Below, piece after piece: positions 1 through 8,272 of a stretch of 34,490 bases of DNA. Positions within the stretch are counted from its first letter, which is position 1; every line of letters starts with the position of its first letter. The stretch lies in contig CAKMKD010000172.1 in assembly GCA_927439865.1 (NCBI GenBank), positions 1-34,490 on the forward strand. Direction: 5' to 3'. The position numbers and the translations under genes were made by a program. The notes below the pieces were generated by a model. The model saw only the letters and a program-made list of their open reading frames with translations, was not told where the DNA came from and did no database searches. The stretch is from an uncultured Coriobacteriia bacterium (GTDB lineage Bacteria; Actinomycetota; Coriobacteriia; Anaerosomatales; Anaerosomataceae).

Positions 1-1200
1 CGCCCGGGCGTCGTCAGTCTCCTTGCGCACACGTCGCTGGTCGGCGAGGGATGCAGAGAGCGCTTCCTCGGCAGCAAGACGCCCCTTGCGGGCCGTCTCC
101 GACTCGCGGCGAAGCTCGCCTAGCTGCGTGTAGAGCGCCTGGATGCGGGCCTCGGTGACCGCTCGCTCCTCGGCGATCTGCTGCGCCTCGGTGTCACGCT
201 GTCCAAGACGCGACTCGCTCTGATGGATCTTCTGGCGAAGCTCCGAGAGGCGCTCGACGAGGTTCTTGCCTTTCTCCTCGAGCAGCAGGAGGCCGGAGTT
301 CAGACGTTCGAGCACAGACTGAAGGCGCCGACGCTGTTCGGAGAGGTCGCCAACGAACAGCCCCTTCTCCTCAAGGAGCGACTGGAACTTCGAGAGCTCG
401 CGCTCCTTCTCAGCAAGGCGATAGCGCGCAAGCTCGACCTCGGCGTCTTGCTCACGCTCACGCTTCTCAACGACGTCCCATCCACCCTGCAGGTCGCGCA
501 GATCGGTGACCGCGAGCGCGATCTCGAGGTCCCTAAGGCGCGAAGCCGCGTCGCGGTACTCGGCGGCCTTCGTGGCCTGGCGCTGCAGCGGGCGCAGCTG
601 GCGATCGATCTCGCCGAGGATGTCGCGGATGCGATCGACGTGCACGTCCATCGCGGTGAGCTTGCGCAGTGCGCGTTCCTTGCGCTTCTTGTGCTTCAGA
701 ACGCCAGCCGCCTCTTCGATGAGTGCGCGCCGGTCCTCCGGCTTGGAGTTCAAGACCTCGTCGAGCCGACCCTGACTGATGATCGAGTGTGTGTCACGGC
801 CGAGGCCGGTGTCGTGCAGTAACTCCTGGATGTCCATGAGTCGGCACGGCGACTGGTTGATGAGGTACTCACTCTCGCCGTTGCGGAACATCCGGCGGGT
901 GATCGTGACTTCATGGAACTCGAGCGGGAGCGTGCCGTCGCTGTTGTCGAGCACGAGGTCGACCTCGGCCACGCCTACAGCCTGCCGCGCCGAGGAACCG
1001 GCGAAGATGACATCTTCCATCGCGTTGCCGCGAAGCGATTTCGCACTCTGCTCGCCGAGTACCCACAGAACGGCGTCGGAGACGTTGGACTTCCCGGAGC
1101 CGTTCGGGCCGACGATGACGGTCACGCCGGGTTCGAGGGACATGCGGCTGCGGTCTGCAAAGGACTTGAAGCCCTTGAGCGTGAGCGTCTTGAGGTACAA
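1..1200 (-). CDS. smc: Chromosome segregation protein SMC, N-terminal part (cut by window edge)
   Basis: This is the first 400 codons of the SMC ATPase, which compacts and segregates the chromosome with ScpA and ScpB; the rest lies beyond the left edge. The N-terminus reads [17 protein letters not shown], followed by the Walker A loop GPNGSGKS at residues 31-38 and the conserved [17 protein letters not shown] stretch. From about residue 165 the protein is rich in Glu, Arg, Lys and Leu, as expected for the first coiled-coil arm. The start is TTG at 1200-1198: the SMC N-terminus begins exactly there and a GGAAGG ribosome site lies about 7 bases upstream. No ATG is available at that place. The gene follows rnc by 93 bases, the common rnc-smc order, and is probably the last part of the fab-rnc transcription unit. 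Confidence 0.95.
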   Translation of the reverse strand, partial: MYLKTLTLKGFKSFADRSRMSLEPGVTVIVGPNGSGKSNVSDAVLWVLGEQSAKSLRGNAMEDVIFAGSSARQAVGVAEVDLVLDNSDGTLPLEFHEVTITRRMFRNGESEYLINQSPCRLMDIQELLHDTGLGRDTHSIISQGRLDEVLNSKPEDRRALIEEAAGVLKHKKRKERALRKLTAMDVHVDRIRDILGEIDRQLRPLQRQATKAAEYRDAASRLRDLEIALAVTDLRDLQGGWDVVEKREREQDAEVELARYRLAEKERELSKFQSLLEEKGLFVGDLSEQRRRLQSVLERLNSGLLLLEEKGKNLVERLSELRQKIHQSESRLGQRDTEAQQIAEERAVTEARIQALYTQLGELRRESETARKGRLAAEEALSASLADQRRVRKETDDARA

Positions 1201-1227
1201 CGGCTACCCTTCCGGAGATGGTCCCAC

Positions 1228-1255
1228 GGGGGCTGGCAACGCCGCCGGCGCCCCC
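1228..1255 (-). other. Inverted repeat in the rnc-smc spacer
   Basis: A 6-bp G+C stem (GGGGGC / GCCCCC) encloses a 16-base loop that can itself fold. It sits in the 93-base spacer between the rnc stop and the smc TTG start, about 28 bases before that start. No T-run follows on the minus strand, so it does not look like an intrinsic terminator. It could slow read-through or shape the smc leader, but that is inference only. Confidence 0.3.
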
Positions 1256-1293
1256 TCTCGCAACGCGAACCATGCTATCACAGCACGGGGCGT

Positions 1294-2001
1294 CTACCGC
1301 CTCGCGCGCGTGATCCCGAGCGTCGCGATGGCGGATGCCGCCGCGGCCTTCTCGGCGTCCTTCTTGGAGCGCCCGATTCCGCTGCCGAGGGAGTCGTTCC
1401 CAACGAACACCACGACGGTGAACGTGCGGTCATGCGGATCTCCGACTTCGCCCGTCACAACGTACTCGGGCAGAACGCCGAGCGCTGACTGCGTGTGTTC
1501 CTGCAGCACCGACTTCGGGTCCTCCAACGGGGCGGAGACAAGGCCAGCGTCGAGGACACCGGACAGGAGCCGCAGCACCACTTCTCTGGCAGCGACGATG
1601 CCGCCGTCGAGGTAGACCGCCGCGAGCGCTGCTTCGAAGACATTCTCGGCCATCGAGCGACGCGAACGACCGCCGCTCGCGCGCTCCCCCCTGCCGAGTC
1701 GGACGAGAGCTGGGATTCCGAGCGACTCTGATACCGCCGAGAGGGTCTCGCCGGAAACCGCGGTGATCTTGCGCTTCGTGAGATCTCCCTCCGGCGCCTT
1801 CGGAAAACGCGAGAAGAGCTCATCGGCGATCACGAATCCGAGGACGGAGTCGCCGAGGAATTCAAGACGCTCATAGCTCGGCGTGTGGTGCTCGGCAGCA
1901 TACGACGGGTGCGTAAGCGCCCGCTCGAGCAACGTGGGGTCGCTGAACCTGTAGCCGAGTATGGACTCCGCGAGCGCGAGTCTGTCAGGTGAGGAGGTCA
2001 T
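1294..2001 (-). CDS. rnc: Ribonuclease III
   Basis: This 235-residue protein is a double-strand-specific endoribonuclease that matures rRNA precursors and some mRNAs. The family signature ERLEFLGDSVL lies at residues 44-54, with E47 and D51 among the metal-binding acids, and a second acidic motif AENVFEAALAA follows. The C-terminal third (from about DPKSVLQEHTQ) is a double-stranded RNA-binding domain ending in the usual basic/alanine helix (KKDAEKAAAASA). Length and domain order are normal. The ATG at 2001-1999 overlaps the fabF stop as ATGA, so translation is probably coupled to fabF, which fits the lack of a strong ribosome site. A reading frame continues upstream inside fabF but is not part of the gene. 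Confidence 0.96.
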   Translation of the reverse strand: MTSSPDRLALAESILGYRFSDPTLLERALTHPSYAAEHHTPSYERLEFLGDSVLGFVIADELFSRFPKAPEGDLTKRKITAVSGETLSAVSESLGIPALVRLGRGERASGGRSRRSMAENVFEAALAAVYLDGGIVAAREVVLRLLSGVLDAGLVSAPLEDPKSVLQEHTQSALGVLPEYVVTGEVGDPHDRTFTVVVFVGNDSLGSGIGRSKKDAEKAAAASAIATLGITRARR

Positions 2002-3230
2002 GAGCTGCGCGCGAATACCAGACACGCATTGTGGCCCCCGAAACCGAACGAGTTGCTGAGGGCGGCGGGAATCTCCGCCTTCCGTGCGACGTTCGGCACG
2101 TAATCGAGGTCGCACGCCGGATCGGGATCGGTGTAGTTGATCGTTGGCGGCAGGATGCTGTTCTCGATGGCAAGCACGCACGCTACGGCCTCAAGTGCGC
2201 CAGCACCACCGAGGAGGTGTCCGGTCATCGACTTGGTGCTCGAAACGGGTGGCGCGTCCGGACCGAAGACGGCCTTGATGGCGCCGGTCTCGGCAGCATC
2301 CCCGAGCTGCGTGGATGTGCCGTGGGCGTTGATGTAGCCTATCTGTTCGGGAGCAAGGCCGGACTGAGCGAGCGCAAGCTGCATCGCCCGGCGACCCCCA
2401 TTGCCATCAGGAGCAGGCGCCGTCATGTGGTGCGCGTCAGCCGTGGCGCCGTAGCCGACGAGCTCGGCGTAGATGCGTGCTCCGCGGGCCTTCGCGTGCT
2501 CGAGTTCCTCAAGAATGAGGATCCCGCCGCCCTCGCCCATGACGAAGCCGTCACGACCCGCGTCAAACGGACGCGATGCGGCTGACGGGTCGTCGTTACG
2601 CGTGGACAGCGCGCGGGCAGCGCAGAAGCCGGCGAGGCCGAGTGGCGTCACGCCGCAGTCGAAGCCGCCTGCAATGACCGCATCGGCAGAGCCGCGCCGT
2701 ATGGCCTCGAACGCTTCACCGATCGAGTGATTTCCCGTTGCGCATGCCGAGACGGGCGCATAGTTGATGCCCTTGGCGCCCGAGCGGATCGAGATGTGGC
2801 CGGCAGCGAGATCGACGATCATCATCGGGACGAGGAACGGACTCACGCGGCTCGGACCCTTGTCGCGCAGGATGTCGTGCTGGTCTTCCATCGTCCCGAG
2901 CCCGCCGATTCCGGAGCCGACGATGACGCCCACTCGCTCGGCGTTGCTGTCGTCGATGACAAGGCCGGAATCCTTGAGGGCTTCCTCGGCAGCGACAACA
3001 GCGAACTGCTGGAACCGCGCCATCCGACGCGCCTCCTTGGTGTCGAGCCACTCGGACGGATTCCAGTCATCGAGCGTCGCTGCGAAACGAGTGGTGTACG
3101 CACTCGCGTCGAACGCCGTGATCTCATGGACGCCTGAACGTCCGGCGATGAGGCCTTCCCAGGTAGCCGAGGCGTTCGGGCCGAGAGCCGAGACGGCGCC
3201 GATTCCGGTTACTGCGACGCGCCTGGTCAT
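1998..3230 (-). CDS. fabF: 3-oxoacyl-[acyl-carrier-protein] synthase II
   Basis: This 410-residue condensing enzyme elongates acyl-ACP with malonyl-ACP in type II fatty-acid synthesis in the cytoplasm. The catalytic triad is visible: nucleophile Cys163 in SACATG, His303 in NAHGTST and His338 in TGHLLG. The thiolase-fold ending SNSFGFGGHNA is present. The start ATG at 3230 has an AGGAGGTG ribosome site about 5 bases upstream and overlaps the stop of the FabK-like gene (ATGA). The 3' end overlaps rnc in the same way. It lies in the fab cluster after acpP and the FabK-like flavoprotein. All key residues are intact, so it should be active. Confidence 0.97.
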   Translation of the reverse strand: MTRRVAVTGIGAVSALGPNASATWEGLIAGRSGVHEITAFDASAYTTRFAATLDDWNPSEWLDTKEARRMARFQQFAVVAAEEALKDSGLVIDDSNAERVGVIVGSGIGGLGTMEDQHDILRDKGPSRVSPFLVPMMIVDLAAGHISIRSGAKGINYAPVSACATGNHSIGEAFEAIRRGSADAVIAGGFDCGVTPLGLAGFCAARALSTRNDDPSAASRPFDAGRDGFVMGEGGGILILEELEHAKARGARIYAELVGYGATADAHHMTAPAPDGNGGRRAMQLALAQSGLAPEQIGYINAHGTSTQLGDAAETGAIKAVFGPDAPPVSSTKSMTGHLLGGAGALEAVACVLAIENSILPPTINYTDPDPACDLDYVPNVARKAEIPAALSNSFGFGGHNACLVFARSS

Positions 3231-4189
3231 TGGGCACCTCCTGAGGTGGCGGCGTTCCACTCGGCCACGAGTCTCTCCATGAGTTCGCGAACGGTGGGAA
3301 CGTCGTTGATCCGTGCCGCTGCCGAGCCGGCGAACACGAGCCCCTCGGTGACATCGCCTTGCTGGGCGCGAACGAGCTTGTCGATGATGCAGTAATCCTT
3401 GCCGCAATCCTTGAGGCACGCCACACACCGCTCGATGATCGGATAGTCTCCGGCGGCAAGGCGGTCCGTAAGCGGGTTGCGAATCGCGCGCCCGGGCAGT
3501 CCGACCGGGCTCTTGGTGAGCACGATGTCGGCGTCGGTCGCATTCACATACATCTGCTTGAATTCATCGGATGCTGAGGACTCGATCGTTGCGGCGAAAC
3601 GGCTCCCCATCTGGACACCGGCAGCGCCAGCGTCAAGCGTGCGCTTGATGTCTGCGCCGGTCACCACCCCTCCGGCCGCGATGACGGGGATGCTCACGGA
3701 ATCGAGGATCCTCGGCAACAAGTCAAGCATGTACTCGTCCGTGCCGAGATGCCCGCCCGCTTCGTAGCCCTCGACAACAACAGCTGACGCGCCGAACCGC
3801 TCAGAGAGTTTCGCAACGCGCTCCGAGCCAACGATCGGCACATACTCGACGCCGGCTTCTCGGCACCAGCCGAACGCGTCACGCGAGAATCCTGCCCCCG
3901 CGATGACGACGTCGACCCCCTCGGCGATCGCCACCTGTACGAGCTCCTTGAACGCCCGGATGGCGACCATGATGTTGACGCCGACGACGCCTGATGTTGC
4001 AGTGCGCGCCGCCCGGATTTCCTGAGCGAGTTCATCGGCAGTGAGGCCTGAGCCGGCGATGATTCCCACGCCCCCGGCCTCGGCAACAGCTGCAGCGAGC
4101 GGCGAAAGGGAGATGCGCACGGCCATGCCGCCCTGAACGATAGGCAGTCGGGCCGTTCTGCTTCCTATGGTGAGCGGGGGCAGCTCCAC
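3227..4189 (-). CDS. FabK-like / nitronate monooxygenase-family FMN oxidoreductase with cysteine cluster
   Basis: This 320-residue TIM-barrel flavoprotein belongs to the FabK / nitronate monooxygenase (NPD, YrpB) family. Visible motifs are PIVQGGMA near the N-terminus, VEGYEAGGHLG with His147 at the usual active-site place, PVIAAGGV, and GVQMGSRF in the FMN-phosphate region. Unlike the second FabK copy in this window it has a Cys cluster near the C-terminus (C255, C258, C262, C267; spacing C-x2-C-x3-C-x4-C) followed by a GLVFAGSAAARI tail. It starts at GTG 4189 with GGAGGA about 5 bases upstream; its stop overlaps the fabF start. Position between acpP and fabF suggests a role in fatty-acid metabolism, for example as a second enoyl reductase, but nitronate oxidation or another flavin reaction cannot be excluded. 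Confidence 0.85.
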   Translation of the reverse strand: MELPPLTIGSRTARLPIVQGGMAVRISLSPLAAAVAEAGGVGIIAGSGLTADELAQEIRAARTATSGVVGVNIMVAIRAFKELVQVAIAEGVDVVIAGAGFSRDAFGWCREAGVEYVPIVGSERVAKLSERFGASAVVVEGYEAGGHLGTDEYMLDLLPRILDSVSIPVIAAGGVVTGADIKRTLDAGAAGVQMGSRFAATIESSASDEFKQMYVNATDADIVLTKSPVGLPGRAIRNPLTDRLAAGDYPIIERCVACLKDCGKDYCIIDKLVRAQQGDVTEGLVFAGSAAARINDVPTVRELMERLVAEWNAATSGGAQ

Positions 4190-4225
4190 GCGGTCCTCCG
4201 AGGGTCAGCGTGAGTACGCGTTCGT

Positions 4226-4251
4226 CCCGGCCGGTCAAGTACCCGGCCGGG
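4226..4251 (-). other. Strong GC hairpin between acpP and the FabK-like gene
   Basis: A perfect 9-bp inverted repeat (CCCGGCCGG / CCGGCCGGG) around an 8-base loop lies in the 90-base acpP to FabK-like spacer. Reading in the direction of transcription it is followed by ACGAACGCG rather than a run of T, so it is not a classical terminator. It may stabilise the 3' end of the acpP message or mark an RNA-processing point, which would help make ACP more abundant than its operon partners. That function is inferred, not shown. Confidence 0.45.
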
Positions 4252-4279
4252 AGACGAAGCGTTCACGACGATGTATGCA

Positions 4280-4519
4280 TTAGGCGTTCGCGGCGATGTA
4301 CTCGACGGCGTCGCCGACGGTCTTGATGTTCTCGGCCTCCTCGTCGGGGATCGAGATGCCGAACGACTCCTCGAGTGCCATGACGAGCTCGACGATATCG
4401 AGCGAATCAGCGCCGAGGTCGTCGATGAACGACGCCTCCATGTTCACGTCGGCTTCGTCGGCGTTGAGCTGGTCGACGATGACCTCGGTGACCTTCGCAA
4501 GGATCTCCTCGTTATTCAT
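4280..4519 (-). CDS. acpP: Acyl carrier protein
   Basis: This 79-residue acidic protein carries growing acyl chains on a 4'-phosphopantetheine arm. The attachment motif GADSLD is present with the modified serine at residue 39, and length and helix pattern are typical of ACP. The chosen start is the ATG at 4519 (MNNEEILAK), which has AGGAGGTG about 7 bases upstream; an in-frame extension of 11 codons overlaps that ribosome site and is unlikely. It lies 51 bases after fabG in the fab operon. A strong hairpin in the spacer downstream could affect its message level. Confidence 0.97.
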   Translation of the reverse strand: MNNEEILAKVTEVIVDQLNADEADVNMEASFIDDLGADSLDIVELVMALEESFGISIPDEEAENIKTVGDAVEYIAANA

Positions 4520-4570
4520 GTGGTACACCTCCTCTCTCCTGTCTCGCTGCATTATGACGCGTTGCCGCGG

Positions 4571-5326
4571 TCAGGCGAACGTCATTCCGCCATCAACTGC
4601 CAGTACCTGTCCCGTCACGTAGGTGGCTTCGTCAGAAGCAAGGAAGGCAACGGCCGCTGCAATGTCGGCGGGCGAACCAAAGCGCTTCATCGCGATACTG
4701 CCGAGGGCGGCATCGCGGGCGCTTTCGGGAAGTGAGCCGGTCATGTCGGTCTCGATGAACCCGGGGGCGATCGCGTTCACACGCACGTTGCGCGACGCGA
4801 GCTCGCGGGCCACGGACTTCGTGAGGCCGATGAGGCCTGCTTTTGCGGCCGCGTAGTTGGCCTGCCCGGCGTTGCCGACAAGCCCCACAACCGATGAGAT
4901 GTTGATGATGGCTCCCGAGCGCTGCTTCATCATGAACTTAGCGGCCGCACGGGTAACGAAGAACGCGCCGCTCAGGTTGGTCGTGATGACCGAGTCCCAG
5001 TCGTCGTCAGACATGCGCACGAGCAGTCCGTCCCGCGTGATACCAGCGTTGTTAACGACGACATCGAGGCGCCCGTAACGCTCGACGATCGCGCTTACGA
5101 GCGCGGTGCTCGAGGCGGCATCCGCGACATCACCAACGAAGGCGTCGCTATCGCCCGCGCAGCCGATTTCGCCAAGTCGGGCGAGCACTGAGCGGGCGCC
5201 GGCGTCATCACCGCGGTAGTTCACCGCGACGGTGGCTCCCCTTCGGCCAAGGTCGAAGGCTATCTCGGCGCCGATACCCCGGGTCGCCCCGGTGACGAGC
5301 GCTATCTTGCCGGTCAGATCGCTCAT
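4571..5326 (-). CDS. fabG: 3-oxoacyl-[acyl-carrier-protein] reductase
   Basis: This 251-residue short-chain dehydrogenase reduces 3-oxoacyl-ACP to 3-hydroxyacyl-ACP using NADPH. The cofactor motif TGATRGIG lies at residues 12-19, NNAG at 92-95, and the catalytic set is intact: N117, S145, Y158 and K162 in the NYAAAKAG segment. The PGFIETDMT and VTGQVLAVDGG motifs typical of FabG are also present. The ATG at 5326 overlaps the fabD stop (ATGA), indicating coupled translation. It lies between fabD and acpP, the standard order. Confidence 0.97.
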   Translation of the reverse strand: MSDLTGKIALVTGATRGIGAEIAFDLGRRGATVAVNYRGDDAGARSVLARLGEIGCAGDSDAFVGDVADAASSTALVSAIVERYGRLDVVVNNAGITRDGLLVRMSDDDWDSVITTNLSGAFFVTRAAAKFMMKQRSGAIINISSVVGLVGNAGQANYAAAKAGLIGLTKSVARELASRNVRVNAIAPGFIETDMTGSLPESARDAALGSIAMKRFGSPADIAAAVAFLASDEATYVTGQVLAVDGGMTFA

Positions 5327-6246
5327 GCGCCAAGCACCTCCAGAACACGCTCGATGCCGCCATCCTCCACGGCCACAGCTTCAATGCCTTCAACCTTGCG
5401 CGCAAGTCCTGTGAGAACGGCGCCCGTGCCGGCCTCGATGATGACCTCGACGCCTGCGTCGCGCAGCGTGGTAACGGTCTCGGTCCAGCGTACCGCTCCC
5501 GTGATCTGTCCCAGGAGGCGCGATTTGATGAGCTTCTCGGCAGTAGCTGGTGTGGGGTCGGTGTTCTGGAGCAGCGGTATACGCGCATCCGAGAAGTCAG
5601 CCCCCGCGATGATCTCCGCGAAGCGATCCCCGGCCGGGGCCATGAGCGGCGAGTGGAACGGTCCTGCGACCGTCAGCGGGATGACGCGGCGTGCGCCTGC
5701 CTCGGTGAGTGCGAGAGTGGCGCCCTCGATGCCGGCGTGCGTGCCCGAGAGAACGACCTGCGTCTCGGAGTTGTCATTGGCGAGCCAGACCTCGCTCATC
5801 CCGTCGACAAGCTCAGCGACGACCGTGCGATCCATGCCGAGGACCGCAGCCATGGTGCCGGGGGCCGAAGCCGCTGCCGCCGACATCAGGGACGCGCGTT
5901 CGCAGACGAGCTCGAGTCCCGCCTCGGCAGAGAAGACGCCGGCAAGCGCAAGCGCTGCATACTCGCCCAGGCTGTGTCCCGCGAGGTACGCAGGCTCGAG
6001 CCCGCACTCCATGAGCGCAGATCCCCAGACCCAGTCCGAGAGGTAGAGCAGTGGCTGCGCGGCGCGCGTGTCCGAGAGCGATTCTGACGGGCCGGAGGCC
6101 GCGATCGTCCGCAGCGGCAGATCCGAGATCGCCTCGGCAGCATCAAGCAGGCGGTCGAGATCATCATGTTCGGGAAGCGTATCGAGCATGCCGATGCGCT
6201 GCGATCCCTGACCCGGGAAGACGAGCGCGTGCGTTCTCATGCCCAT
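5323..6246 (-). CDS. fabD: Malonyl-CoA:ACP transacylase
   Basis: This 307-residue enzyme moves malonyl groups from CoA to ACP, supplying the extender unit for FabH and FabF. Visible motifs are VFPGQGSQ (Q13), the nucleophile elbow GHSLGEYAAL with Ser92, Arg117 in the ERASLM segment and the catalytic His198 in GPFHSPLM. Two starts are possible: ATG 6246, which overlaps the fabK stop as TGATG, and ATG 6240 two codons later, which is closer to the usual N-terminus. I give the first because of the overlap. Length is normal for the family. Confidence 0.95.
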   Translation of the reverse strand: MGMRTHALVFPGQGSQRIGMLDTLPEHDDLDRLLDAAEAISDLPLRTIAASGPSESLSDTRAAQPLLYLSDWVWGSALMECGLEPAYLAGHSLGEYAALALAGVFSAEAGLELVCERASLMSAAAASAPGTMAAVLGMDRTVVAELVDGMSEVWLANDNSETQVVLSGTHAGIEGATLALTEAGARRVIPLTVAGPFHSPLMAPAGDRFAEIIAGADFSDARIPLLQNTDPTPATAEKLIKSRLLGQITGAVRWTETVTTLRDAGVEVIIEAGTGAVLTGLARKVEGIEAVAVEDGGIERVLEVLGA

Positions 6247-7193
6247 CACGCGACCGGGACCGTCCCGAGCGCGCGCATGACCTCCTCGGCACCGTTCACA
6301 AGGTCGGCGACGATGTCGGCAGCGGGCTCGATGCGGCATACCATTGCGGCGACCTGGCCCGCCATGAGGCTACCCATCGCGGTATCACCGTGGCGCATCG
6401 CGAGTGCAAGCTTCCCTGCACCGAGCGCCTCGATCTCCTCGGCCTTACCTTCGCGGTCGAGTTCCATGATCTCGCGCGCAAGCTTGTTCTTGATGACGCG
6501 GACCGGGTGCCCGGTCGAGCGACCGGTGACCACGGTGTCGCGGTCTTTCGCCTTGACGACCACGTCTTTGACGTCGGGGTGGATCGTGCACTCATCGGCA
6601 CACATGAAGCGGGTGCCCACCTGAACGCCTTCTGCCCCCAGCGCGAACGCTGCGGCCACTCCCCTGCCGTCAGCGATACCGCCGGCGGCGATGACGGGGA
6701 TGCTCACAGCGTCAACGAGCTGCGGCGTGAGCACGAGCGTGGTCAGATCGCCGATGTGCCCGCCTGCTTCCATACCTTCGCCGATGATGGCGTCGGCGCC
6801 GATCGATTCCATGCGCTTGGCGAGTGCCACAGATGGCACGATCGGGATGACCTTGATGCCCGCGCCCTTAAGCGCGCTCATGTACTTTCCGGGGTTACCG
6901 GCACCGGTGGTGACCACCTTCACACCTTCATCGATCACCATCTGAACGATGTCATCGATGTGGGGGGTCAGAAGCATAAGGTTCACGCCGAACGGCTTAT
7001 CGGTGAGCGACTTCGCGAGGTGGATCTGCTCGCGCAGTACGTCGGTGGGCATGTGCCCCGCACCGATGATGCCGATACCGCCGGCGTTACTGACGGCTGC
7101 CGAGAGCTCAGCAGTGGCGGTCCAGGCCATGCCACCCTGAATGATGGGGTGCTCGATACCGAGCAGCGTCGTGAGTCGCGTTCGCAGGGCCAT
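6246..7193 (-). CDS. fabK: Enoyl-[acyl-carrier-protein] reductase II (FMN)
   Basis: This 315-residue flavoprotein is the better FabK candidate of the two copies in the window. FabK completes each elongation cycle by reducing enoyl-ACP with NAD(P)H through FMN. The sequence shows [10 protein letters not shown] at the N-terminus, [11 protein letters not shown] with the active-site His146, [13 protein letters not shown], and GVQVGTRF for FMN phosphate. No Cys cluster is present at the C-terminus. The start ATG 7193 lies two bases after the fabH stop, with AAGGAGGA about 10 bases upstream inside the end of fabH. The place between fabH and fabD supports the enoyl reductase role. No fabI or fabL is seen here. 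Confidence 0.92.
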   Translation of the reverse strand: MALRTRLTTLLGIEHPIIQGGMAWTATAELSAAVSNAGGIGIIGAGHMPTDVLREQIHLAKSLTDKPFGVNLMLLTPHIDDIVQMVIDEGVKVVTTGAGNPGKYMSALKGAGIKVIPIVPSVALAKRMESIGADAIIGEGMEAGGHIGDLTTLVLTPQLVDAVSIPVIAAGGIADGRGVAAAFALGAEGVQVGTRFMCADECTIHPDVKDVVVKAKDRDTVVTGRSTGHPVRVIKNKLAREIMELDREGKAEEIEALGAGKLALAMRHGDTAMGSLMAGQVAAMVCRIEPAADIVADLVNGAEEVMRALGTVPVA

Positions 7194-7195
7194 GC

Positions 7196-8185
7196 TTAGA
7201 GGTCCTCCTTGGTCCAGCGTACTATTGCGGCCCCCCATGTCAGTCCTGCACCGAATCCGACGAGCGCAAGCACGTCTCCCCGGCGCAGACTGCCGCTAGT
7301 ATACAGGTCGTTCACAGCGAGCGGAATCGAGGCAGCAGAGGTGTTGCCGAGGAGCTCGATGTTGGAAAACACGCGCTCGTGGGGCAGCTTGAGCCGGTCT
7401 GCGACGGTATCCAGGATGCGCTGATTCGCCTGATGCGGGATGAGCCAGGTGAGGTCGTCAAGCGCAAGGCCGGAAGCAGCCAAGGCCTTCTTGGTCGTCG
7501 CCGGAATCGCCCGCACGGCGAACTTGAAGACTTCCTGACCGTTCATCTGCAGGAAGTGGAGACCAGCGTCAACGGTCTCGTGCGAGGCGGGCATCGTAGA
7601 GCCCCCTGCCGGAACCTGCAGTACCTCAGGTTTGGTTCCATCCGAGCCAAGGTCGATGCCGAGAACACCCTGCTCCTCGCTCGCCTCAAGGACGAATGCG
7701 CCGGCGCCGTCACCGAAGAGTACGCACGTCCTGCGGTCGCTGAAATCGATGAGCCTGGTCAGCGCGTCGGCGCCCACGACCAGCACGCGGCGAGCCCTGC
7801 CGGACTCGATGGCGCTTGCCGCTGCCTGAAGCGCGAAGATGAAGCTCGTGCATGCAGCCATCACATCGAACGCGGCGCATGTCAGACCGAGCTTCCCCTG
7901 CAGGAGGCAGGCGGTCGAAGGCATGACCATATCCGGACTCGACGTACCCACCACGAGCAGATCGATGTCGTCAGGCTCGAGTCCAGCGTCAAGTAGAGCA
8001 GCGCGCGCAGCTCCCGCCCCCAGATCGGAGGTAGTCTCATCGGCAGCAACGATGCGTCGCTCACGGATGCCGGTGCGGGTGCGGATCCACTCATCAGAGG
8101 TGTCGACCGTTGCGGCGAGATCGTCGTTTGTGACGATCCGTCCGGGCAGGTACGCGCCAACGCCGGTGATTGCTGCGAAAGACAT
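7196..8185 (-). CDS. fabH: 3-oxoacyl-[acyl-carrier-protein] synthase III
   Basis: This 329-residue enzyme starts fatty-acid synthesis by condensing an acyl-CoA primer with malonyl-ACP. The catalytic residues are visible: Cys112 in MAACTSF, His251 in IPHQANQRI and Asn281 in LGNTSAAS. The start is uncertain. ATG 8185 ([10 protein letters not shown]) puts the active Cys at residue 112, as in E. coli FabH, and is used here. ATG 8209 would add eight residues and GTG 8266 more; none has a good ribosome site. A TATACT -10-like box lies at 8241-8246, so an internal promoter may serve the fab genes. The gene follows plsX and precedes fabK. Confidence 0.94.
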   Translation of the reverse strand: MSFAAITGVGAYLPGRIVTNDDLAATVDTSDEWIRTRTGIRERRIVAADETTSDLGAGAARAALLDAGLEPDDIDLLVVGTSSPDMVMPSTACLLQGKLGLTCAAFDVMAACTSFIFALQAAASAIESGRARRVLVVGADALTRLIDFSDRRTCVLFGDGAGAFVLEASEEQGVLGIDLGSDGTKPEVLQVPAGGSTMPASHETVDAGLHFLQMNGQEVFKFAVRAIPATTKKALAASGLALDDLTWLIPHQANQRILDTVADRLKLPHERVFSNIELLGNTSAASIPLAVNDLYTSGSLRRGDVLALVGFGAGLTWGAAIVRWTKEDL

Positions 8186-8240
8186 AGAAGGTGCACTCTT
8201 TTCACTCATGCTAGAAGCCGGGTGCCGGAAATGTTCGAGT

Positions 8241-8246
8241 AGTATA
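8241..8246 (-). promoter_or_regulatory. Possible -10 box upstream of fabH
   Basis: TATACT on the minus strand lies in the plsX-fabH spacer, about 56 bases before the chosen fabH start. The following bases extend the match to TATACTACTC, identical to a ten-base string upstream of the Asp23 gene. No convincing -35 box is seen at 16-18 bases, so this is a weak prediction of an internal promoter for the fab genes. Confidence 0.35.
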
Positions 8247-8272
8247 CACGTTCGGCTGACGCCCACATCCGG

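Noticed and set aside
3227-7193. The two FabK-like genes as a recent tandem duplication
   Set aside because: They share only family motifs, differ at the C-terminus and are separated by three other fab genes.
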